The notes beneath the pieces are model-generated. The model did not search any database. It was not told the DNA's origin and saw only the letters and a program-made list of their open reading frames with translations. Of a stretch of 28,820 nt of DNA, positions 7,987 through 14,218 are shown in pieces (the first letter of the stretch is position 1; each line of letters begins with the position of its first letter). The DNA is from Cryptobacterium sp. CAG:338 (GTDB lineage Bacteria > Actinomycetota > Coriobacteriia > Coriobacteriales > Eggerthellaceae): assembly GCA_000435475.1 (NCBI GenBank), contig FR896061.1, forward strand, positions 5,971 to 34,790, given 5' to 3'. A program made the translations under genes and the position numbers.

Positions 7987-9354
7987 ATGAGTGGATTACA
8001 GGGACTAAAGGTTGTAGACCTTACCATTTTTGCAGCGGCACCTGGATGCGCCCGTTTATTGGCGGAACTAGGTGCAACCGTCTACAAAATTGAACGCGAA
8101 ATTGGTGATGATCAGCGCACTCAAGGTGTGTCCTGGGGAATGAAGTTCAAAACCGATATCGATGATGCTGCTTTTGATTGCGGTGGCTTTAATCGAAAAT
8201 GGGTTTCGCTTAACCTAAAGACCGAAAAAGGCATGGAGGCAATGCTTAAGCTGCTTTCAGATGCCGATGTCTTTATTACCAGTAACCGCACTCCAGCGCT
8301 TAAGCGTATGGGGCTTGACTATGAAACACTGCATAAGAAGTTTCCTCGTCTTGTTTGGGCGCAGCTTCGTGGCTACGGAGAACGAGGGGAAATGGCCGAT
8401 GAGCAGGGATACGATGCCATTACCTATTCTGCGCGCGGCGGTGTAACCATGAGCTTCCCTAATGCGGGGGAACATTTTGAGGTGGGTAATTCTCCTGTTG
8501 CGTTTGGTGACTGGAATTCTTCCAATGCTTTAGCGGTTGGTATTTTGGCTGCACTTTGGAATGCTCAGCGTACGGGGGTAGGCGATAAGGTTGTAACAAG
8601 TCTGTACCATGTTTCTAATTGGGGCATGATGAGTGCTATTTGTGCTCAGCAGCAAGGTCAGCAACATCCGAAAAATCGCGCCGAAGCGCCTTGTCCAACC
8701 AATAACAGCTATGTCACTTCCGATGGTGTGTGGTTCGTTATGTGCTTTGGAAACTACAACAAATTCCATCGTAAAGTTTTTGAAGCAATTGGCATGAATC
8801 CCAAGTATTGGAAAGATGAATCTTATACCAGCCTCGAGGCTCTTGCGCAAAATGGCAAGAACGTTGAGGTAATTGCGGCAATGGAAGAGATTTTTAAGAC
8901 CAAAACTTGGGCAGAATGGGAGCCTTTCTTAATGGAGCAGGAACTTGCCTGCGAAAAGTGCCGTACCGTGGAGGACGTATTGCAAGATAAGGAAGCCTTC
9001 GACAACGACCAGCTCCGGCGCGTGTATTACGAGGATCAGGGATATGGTGATGATCACTCCTACACCATCACTACGGCTCCTGTTCGTTTAGCAAGCATGG
9101 GCGATCCGATATTGTATCGTTCCCGTCCTGTGGGTTATGACACTCGTGAAGTTCTTGAAGAACTGGGCTATTCAGATGAAGAAATCGATACGTTTGACGC
9201 GGATGGCTCGGTTCGTTGTTATGCGGGAGCACCTATGCCAGAGAGCGTGTTGAATCCAAGCTACGGTTTGTATCCTGCAAATGCTGAAGAAGCTGTACAA
9301 ATGGCGGCAGCTCGCGCAGCGGAAGAAGAAGCGGCACGAGCTGCATCGGCATAG
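7987..9354 (+). CDS. Family III (CaiB/BaiF) CoA-transferase
   Basis: 455 residues. The N-terminus MSGLQGLKVVDLT...APGCARLLAELGATVYKIE is the family III opening. The catalytic Asp, which forms the aspartyl-CoA anhydride, is most likely Asp143 in QGYDAITYSARGG. The conserved NRKWVSLNLKTEKG strand is also present. Enzymes of this family move CoA between carboxylic acids (oxalate, carnitine/crotonobetaine, bile acids, aryl-lactates). The chain is some 50 residues longer than usual, ending in an Ala/Glu-rich tail (from about residue 430). An AGGGAGAGGGAGA purine tract precedes the ATG. Ligase and crotonase genes nearby on the other strand suggest one carboxylate pathway. The physiological acid is not identifiable. 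Confidence 0.88.
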   Translation: MSGLQGLKVVDLTIFAAAPGCARLLAELGATVYKIEREIGDDQRTQGVSWGMKFKTDIDDAAFDCGGFNRKWVSLNLKTEKGMEAMLKLLSDADVFITSNRTPALKRMGLDYETLHKKFPRLVWAQLRGYGERGEMADEQGYDAITYSARGGVTMSFPNAGEHFEVGNSPVAFGDWNSSNALAVGILAALWNAQRTGVGDKVVTSLYHVSNWGMMSAICAQQQGQQHPKNRAEAPCPTNNSYVTSDGVWFVMCFGNYNKFHRKVFEAIGMNPKYWKDESYTSLEALAQNGKNVEVIAAMEEIFKTKTWAEWEPFLMEQELACEKCRTVEDVLQDKEAFDNDQLRRVYYEDQGYGDDHSYTITTAPVRLASMGDPILYRSRPVGYDTREVLEELGYSDEEIDTFDADGSVRCYAGAPMPESVLNPSYGLYPANAEEAVQMAAARAAEEEAARAASA

Positions 9355-9510
9355 GCGTAATAAGAGCAACTCTTCGGGCGGTAAATTCGCGTGGCTACTT
9401 GGGTTACTTGGAGCGTTTGTAATTGCAGGTACTAAAGGCTCGTTTTAGCTTATCAACTCAGATTTTAAAAATTTCGTATGGGTTTAGCATTTTGTTTACG
9501 GTTTTCAGAT

Positions 9511-9540
9511 TGCGCTTACTGAGATATCTCAGTAAGCGCA
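9511..9540. repeat. Perfect 30-bp loopless palindrome over the CpXC stop codon
   Basis: TGCGCTTACTGAGAT (9511-9525) is followed directly by its exact reverse complement (9526-9540). It lies between two convergent genes and includes the last codons and stop of the CpXC gene. No T-run follows on either strand, so it is not a standard intrinsic terminator, although as RNA it would form a strong hairpin. The rest of the 9355-9510 gap shows nothing. Confidence 0.85.
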
Positions 9541-10238
9541 TAGTATGCCCATTCAAGATCGACCACATAAGGGTGAACAAGAGGTGGCTCTTTGGAAACG
9601 AGTGCTTCGGCAAATACCTGATAGGCCTCTTCAGAAATCGAACTTAAAAAGGTTTCGTTGTCTGCTTGAATTCGAAAGTGGAGTTCGCCGTCGATGCGTT
9701 CCGTAAATTGGACTGCGCAATAGGAATCCTCGGTGACCTTTCCTTGGTTTTGGGCATGTCCAAGTACGCTCAACTTGAGCACTTCCATCACCTTATCATC
9801 GAGGCCTTCAGAAAGAATTGCCACCTTATCTGAAAGCTGCGCGTGTGTATCTACAATGCGAAAGAGTGCGTCGCTGAGGGTTTCTTCTTCGTTTTTAAGC
9901 GTGTTGAATGTAAGGATTGCCTGCTCGGACATCTCGGCATCGCCACAAACGTTGTAAATCATGCACTTTTGTATCGGGTCTAAATAAAGACAAGGATGAT
10001 TCAAAACGGTGCGGTATCCACAATTTGGGCAGGTGAAATCAGTTAGGGATCCCTTAGCGAGAGACTGTGCTTCCTGAGGATTCTCTAAAGAATTTAATAT
10101 GGTCCAAATAGTGATTTCCGTTTCCGGCCCACACGGGGGACAGGAAACGGGGTAGTTTTCTGATTCCGAAGGATTCCATTGAGAATTATGTTCACAAGAA
10201 GTAGTGTTTTCGGGCGTCAATTCTAGCGTCCTTTCCAT
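9516..10238 (-). CDS. CpXC-domain protein (putative zinc ribbon), function unknown
   Basis: 240 residues. Two Cys pairs, CPPC (33-36) and CPNC (70-73), flank a helix. With the following YLDPIQKCMIYN segment they match the CpXC domain, a presumed zinc-binding module of unknown role. The C-terminal half is acidic and mostly helical with no known catalytic motif. The ATG at 10238 overlaps the end of the crotonase gene by 16 bp and has no clear ribosome site, so translation is probably coupled. A TTG at 10220, nine bases after GAAAGG, is an alternative start that removes the overlap. No signal peptide or membrane segment, so it is likely cytoplasmic. A 30-bp palindrome covers the stop. Confidence 0.75.
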   Translation of the reverse strand: MERTLELTPENTTSCEHNSQWNPSESENYPVSCPPCGPETEITIWTILNSLENPQEAQSLAKGSLTDFTCPNCGYRTVLNHPCLYLDPIQKCMIYNVCGDAEMSEQAILTFNTLKNEEETLSDALFRIVDTHAQLSDKVAILSEGLDDKVMEVLKLSVLGHAQNQGKVTEDSYCAVQFTERIDGELHFRIQADNETFLSSISEEAYQVFAEALVSKEPPLVHPYVVDLEWAYYALTEISQ

Positions 10239-11011
10239 TGAGGTTCGCGTTTTTCGGCAAATGCTTTAGGACCTTCGAGAGAGTCCTCGGTGGCATTAAC
10301 GAGTTCTTGATAGTAGTCCATAATGTTCCAGCCCGCACCAGGGAATTCGTCATCGCAGGCAGCAGCTTCTTTCATGGCTGCTTTGGAATATTCGATGGCA
10401 AGGGGAGCGCTTTTTACGATGCCTTCGGCAAGTTTGAATGCGGTATCAAGGAGGGCATCTTCGTCTACCACGCGACTAATAAGGCCCCACTCGTATGCTT
10501 TCTGGGCATCGATGTTGTCGCCGACCAAAATAAGTTCTGCGGCGTATTTTTGGGGGATTTGTTGCATAAGGCGAAGAATAGCGCCATCGCCTGTCGATGC
10601 GCGACCATGACGAGCTTCGGGTAGGCCGAAGACGGAATGATTGCTGGCGATTGCGATATCGCATGCCAACACAAGGCCTAAACCTCCACCGACGCAAACC
10701 CCGTTAACTGCCGCAATGAGTGGTTTCTTGAAACGATGTTTTGACATGCCGAGAAGCCCCCAGTTCTCCTTACCTTTTGGTAAGTGATAGGTACCCGCAG
10801 CAAGTTCTTTCAAATCTGCGCCTGCGCAAAAACATGTGCCTGCGTTGGTGATAATGCAGCAACGTTGATTCGGATCATTGTCCCAACGCTCCAGCTCACT
10901 GGAGAATTCTTCCATCATCAAAGAGCTCATGGCGTTTCTGGCTTTTGGACGATTAAAGGTGATAAGTAAAACGCCCTCACGCTCTTCAGCCAAAATCGTT
11001 TCGTATGCCAT
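10223..11011 (-). CDS. Enoyl-CoA hydratase/isomerase (crotonase) family protein
   Basis: 262 residues from the ATG at 11011 (MAYETILAEEREGV), preceded by a GGGAGAAAGGG tract; the frame is open 26 codons further but that extension is not family-like. The oxyanion-hole segments are clear: CAGADLKEL (62-70) and NGVCVGGGLGLVLACD (103-118). In enoyl-CoA hydratase two Glu act on the substrate. The second is kept (Glu132 in GLPEARHG), but the first, normally GGGxEL, is Gly112 here (GGGLGL). Simple hydratase action is therefore doubtful; an isomerase, hydrolase or lyase of the superfamily is as likely. Neighbouring CoA-transferase and FadK-like ligase suggest a shared acyl-CoA route. It is probably co-transcribed with the overlapping CpXC gene. 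Confidence 0.87.
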   Translation of the reverse strand: MAYETILAEEREGVLLITFNRPKARNAMSSLMMEEFSSELERWDNDPNQRCCIITNAGTCFCAGADLKELAAGTYHLPKGKENWGLLGMSKHRFKKPLIAAVNGVCVGGGLGLVLACDIAIASNHSVFGLPEARHGRASTGDGAILRLMQQIPQKYAAELILVGDNIDAQKAYEWGLISRVVDEDALLDTAFKLAEGIVKSAPLAIEYSKAAMKEAAACDDEFPGAGWNIMDYYQELVNATEDSLEGPKAFAEKREPQWKGR

Positions 11012-11107
11012 AGTGTTTCCCTTTCTCCCCCTTGATTTTCCTTGAGTTTCTCTTGTGTGATGTTTTGCCATCTGCTTTGTAGAACCCAAGTGGTGTTCTT
11101 ATTGTAG

Positions 11108-11140
11108 AACGAAAAAGCGACTCCTGGTCGGAGTCGCTTT
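11108..11140 (-). terminator. Intrinsic terminator downstream of the cstA remnant
   Basis: AAAGCGACTCC (11114-11124) and GGAGTCGCTTT (11130-11140) form a perfect 11-bp stem with a 5-nt loop. On the minus strand five T follow (partly from the stem base). It ends transcription arriving from the cstA remnant and insulates the crotonase gene. Confidence 0.7.
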
Positions 11141-11145
11141 GTGTT

Positions 11146-11217
11146 CCTATTTGGATTTATGTTCCAGCTTGGATCTAAATTCCTGCTTGGATTTGAGCGT
11201 CTGCTCGGATTTAAGCT
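11146..11217. repeat. 18-bp degenerate tandem repeat, four units
   Basis: Four consecutive 18-bp units start at 11146, 11164, 11182 and 11200, each built around CTTGGATTT (variants ATTTGGATTT, GCTTGGATCT, GCTTGGATTT, GCTCGGATTT). A partial fifth unit begins at 11218. The minus frame that follows the cstA stop stays open through the array, giving Asn-Pro-Ser-Arg-like hexads, but no start or known protein supports coding. Confidence 0.7.
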
Positions 11218-11241
11218 CAGAGCTCGGTAAGGTATCTGTCT

Positions 11242-11592
11242 TTAAGCTGCTTGAGGCTTGTCCTTTTTGCCAAAGATGGTCTTAGCGCCCTTGACGGCAA
11301 GAACAATAGCAAGGATAAAGAGGATCGCGGAAAGAACAGCCTGGACTCCAGCGCTGAATAAGTCTCCAGTACCTGCCATAAGAACCAGACCCTTAGCGTA
11401 GAGCGTTTGAACAAGGGAAGTTAACGTTACAGCAAGCATGAATACCATGGGGATGTAGAACATCTTGTTGTTCTTGCCTGCATTGCCAAGCCATGCGCAA
11501 ACTGCAAGCAAAGTGAGTGCTGCGAGGAGCTGGTTAGCAGCACCAAACAGTGGCCAGATAATGGTGTAGCCAGTCATACCAAGAACAATACC
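11242..11592 (-). pseudogene. C-terminal remnant of a CstA-family carbon starvation transporter
   Basis: About 112-117 residues match only the end of CstA: GYTIIWPLFGAANQLLAALTLLAV (Trp-Pro-Leu-Phe-Gly and Ala-Asn-Gln hallmarks), two more hydrophobic helices and a Lys-rich tail. CstA proteins have roughly 480-690 residues, so the first three quarters are absent. Similarity appears to start near Gly-Ile-Val-Leu-Gly (about 11592). The frame upstream reads unrelated sequence until a stop at 11659-11661. The in-frame ATG (11577) has no ribosome site. The family imports peptides or pyruvate. This copy is best seen as a 3' relic left by a deletion. Confidence 0.8.
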
Positions 11593-11967
11593 AATTTTCG
11601 GAAAAGTTGCAAAAAAGTGCCGAGTGTAGAAAAAATACTTTGAACGGCGAAGTTATTTTAAAAAATCCCTGTTCATAGGATGTTTTGACGGACCAATTTC
11701 AATATTTTTGGTTTTCAGGGTGTTTCGGCGAGTAATTCGAGTTGCGTGCAGGTGTTGGAAAGCCAGGAAAGAACCAGGGAAAAGGATGTTGTGAAATAGG
11801 AAGGAATAAAAAAGCAAGCTCGAAACAGTATCGAGCTTGCTATATGTTCAGAGCAGGTATGGGTAGTAAGACGCTTAGAGCTTACTAATATTTGGAGCTT
11901 TGTGAAAAGAGTAGGTTCTAAAGTCTACTCCAGAGCAATTCTCGCTTTTGAAGTTGCTCTTTTGAAG
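11593..11967. other. Gene-free stretch between cstA remnant and acyl-CoA ligase gene
   Basis: No credible gene on either strand. The part next to the remnant is A/T-rich and holds the motif TAG-A6-TACTTTG (11627-11642), which recurs with one A less before metY (27231). The only other element is the terminator at 11813-11841. The left border is presumably the deletion scar of cstA. Confidence 0.5.
11805..11841 (-). terminator. Intrinsic terminator downstream of the acyl-CoA ligase gene
   Basis: AGCAAGCTCGA (11813-11823) and TCGAGCTTGCT (11831-11841) make a perfect 11-bp stem with a 7-nt loop. On the minus strand it is followed by a T-run (TTTTTTATT). It lies 127 nt after the ligase stop, so the transcript has a fairly long 3' end. 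Confidence 0.75.
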
Positions 11968-13614
11968 TTACTCACCCTTTTCGGCGCGCTCCTTCAAACG
12001 ACGGTCGAGTTCGTCAGCCAGCTGATGACGCTTAACCTTGCCCGATTCAGTCATGGGGATATCGTCAATGAATTCGATATGTTCGGGGCGCAGACGCTTT
12101 GCAACACCAATAGAATCAAGGTATTCCGCAATCGAATCAAGCGTAGGAACAACGTCTCCCTTTTGTACGATGAAGGTACAAATGCGCTCACCCAAACGGT
12201 CGTCAGGCAAACCGATGGTTGCGTGAGCTCCGACTCCGGGGCACCCGTCAAGATTATTATCTACCTCGTTGGCAGAGATGTTGATGCCGCCGCGGATAAG
12301 GATTTCTTTCTTGCGGCCGTTGATCTTTACTCTGCCTTGTTCATCTTGGATACATAAGTCTCCAGAGAAGAACCAACCATCATCATTGAGGTCTTTTGCT
12401 GTTGCTTCAGGATTCTTTAAATACCCACTAAACATGTGGGGTCCGCGAGAGATTTCTTCACCCTGGACACCATAAGGTACTTCATTTCCTTTTTCGTCAA
12501 CAACTTTTACTTCAATGCCTTCGCAAGCAATGCCAGACCAGTTGCCATTCCATTCAAGACAGCTCTCAGGTGGAACCAGCAGATGGGGGCAGCTTTCGGT
12601 GGAGCCATAGCATTCACAAAGCTTGAGGCCATGCTTGTCTGCTCGATGGACCATGGTGCCAGGAACAGGAGCGCCGCCGCATACATAAAGCTTTAAGGTT
12701 TCAAAGGAAAGATTATTCTTTTCTGCAACATTGAGCATGTCATAAATGAATGGAGTAGCGCCCATCGACCAGGTAACGCCTTCCTTGTTCATGATTTCGA
12801 TAGATTCCTCTGGATGGAATTCTTGCTGCAGTACCACGCGGGCTCCCAACAAAAGGGGAGTAATGAGGCCATGATTGAATCCTGTCGCATGATTGAGAGG
12901 AGCAGGCATAAACATGACATCCTGACGGGTCAGATGCAGGGATTTGATAAAGGTTTTTTCAGAAAAGATTAAGGCGTTGTGAGAAATTAATACCGCTTTT
13001 GGGCGACCGGTAGTGCCTGAAGTGGAAAGAATAAGAACAATCTCGTCAGAATTACTTTCGGGAGCTTCCTTTAATGGCTCAAACGTTTCAAAAATCTCGT
13101 TTAAGGTAATTGTTCCGTGGGATTCCACGGTTTTGTCGTGAACGCAAAAAGCACCGTCGAGCAGGCTTGTGATTTCATCTTTGACAGAGAGGAACTGATC
13201 TTCAAAGTTGGTTTTGTGATGGAAGGTTGGGCAAATGAAAGCCTTCGACTCAACCAGGTTCATGGAGTAGACCAAGTCTTCACCGTTGAAGGTAACAGGA
13301 AGAGGATGGCAAACAGCACCAACTTTTAAGCAGGCTACGTAAAGGATGCAGAATTCTGACCAAGGTGGCATCTGGAAACTTACTACGTCTCCATTTTTTA
13401 CTCCGACACTTTTGAGCCAAGAAGCAAGACGGCCAGCTTTGTCATCAATTTCGGCGTAGGTGAAGCGAACGCCCAGGTTATCACTTACATATTCGTGGTC
13501 AGGGAATTTAGATACGCGATCCGTCCAGACATCGAACAGGGTTTGTTCGGTCCAGTATCCCTTCTCGTAATACTCCTTTTTGTTCTGTTCGTTCACTTTT
13601 AGGTCGGTAATCAT
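11968..13614 (-). CDS. FadK/CaiC-like acyl-CoA ligase (AMP-forming)
   Basis: 548 residues with the ANL-superfamily motifs in order: P-loop LSTSGTTGRPKA (197-207), MPAPLNHATGF, CYGSTESCPH, DDGWFFSGDL, INGRKKEILIRGG, and a C-terminal Lys in MTESGKVKRHQL. It would activate a carboxylate with ATP to acyl-AMP and then to acyl-CoA. By eye the whole chain follows E. coli FadK (short/medium-chain acyl-CoA ligase), for example NEQxxxxYxxxGxW at the start, FCILYVACLKVGAVCHPL and SMGATPFIYDMLNV; CaiC is a close alternative. A GAGGA site sits 3 nt before the ATG. With the CoA-transferase and crotonase nearby it suggests carboxylate use under anaerobic conditions. The substrate is unknown. Confidence 0.9.
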   Translation of the reverse strand: MITDLKVNEQNKKEYYEKGYWTEQTLFDVWTDRVSKFPDHEYVSDNLGVRFTYAEIDDKAGRLASWLKSVGVKNGDVVSFQMPPWSEFCILYVACLKVGAVCHPLPVTFNGEDLVYSMNLVESKAFICPTFHHKTNFEDQFLSVKDEITSLLDGAFCVHDKTVESHGTITLNEIFETFEPLKEAPESNSDEIVLILSTSGTTGRPKAVLISHNALIFSEKTFIKSLHLTRQDVMFMPAPLNHATGFNHGLITPLLLGARVVLQQEFHPEESIEIMNKEGVTWSMGATPFIYDMLNVAEKNNLSFETLKLYVCGGAPVPGTMVHRADKHGLKLCECYGSTESCPHLLVPPESCLEWNGNWSGIACEGIEVKVVDEKGNEVPYGVQGEEISRGPHMFSGYLKNPEATAKDLNDDGWFFSGDLCIQDEQGRVKINGRKKEILIRGGINISANEVDNNLDGCPGVGAHATIGLPDDRLGERICTFIVQKGDVVPTLDSIAEYLDSIGVAKRLRPEHIEFIDDIPMTESGKVKRHQLADELDRRLKERAEKGE

Positions 13615-14218
13615 AAGTCCTCACTTCATACGACAAGAACGCAAGGGCATACTTGTCAACTATTTGGAATTTCCCCCTCGGGATTATTCCCCCTCACTCT
13701 GCGAATACACACACGTGTCCCCTCTGCGTATTCGATGAAAGTATAACGCGAATAACCCTATCAAAACGCACTTCTCCTATAGAAAGTAGGAGCTTAAACC
13801 AAAGGCGTAGCCTATAGACTTTGTGGATAGAACCTATAAATTAGACATATTAATTCGGATGTTGGCATATTGACTAAGATGCAAATTCAGAACCGAGATA
13901 GCCAAGAAAAGCACTCAATATTATCCCCACAAAATTATAATAATGTGTAATTAATGCAAAAAAATGCAATCAGACTTAGTGGTTCTTGATAGCGCAAAAG
14001 CTTTTGGGGTGCAGAGCGATTACAGAAATCGTCATACGAGGTGTAATGCAAGGGCGACTCTAGGGATCATCATGCAAGACATAATGCAAGGCGACTTTGT
14101 GACTATAAGACTTCAGTGCAGCTGTAGGTTTTTTACGATATAGAGGTGTATTGGTAGGCATTTGCTTCTGTGGTGCCGTATTATTTTCGAGATAATCTTA
14201 CATGTGGAGAGGAATGGT
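13615..14218. promoter_or_regulatory. 604-bp divergent intergenic region with candidate operators
   Basis: No credible gene. For the ligase (minus) there is a perfect -35 TTGACA at 13654-13659 but only a poor -10. Upstream of it lie two direct repeats TTCCCCCTC (13671-13679, 13687-13695; 16-bp period), then the inverted repeat CGAATAC-N19-GTATTCG (13702-13734) with the 8-bp palindrome ACACGTGT inside. Near the MurT-GatD gene, TAATGCAAGGGCGACT (14044) recurs as TAATGCAAGGCGACT (14082). The middle is A/T-rich. No riboswitch or tRNA is recognised. Confidence 0.45.

Noticed and set aside
9423..9647. Plus-strand 74-codon ORF after the CoA-transferase gene
   Set aside because: It has no ribosome site or recognisable domain and runs antisense into the CpXC gene.
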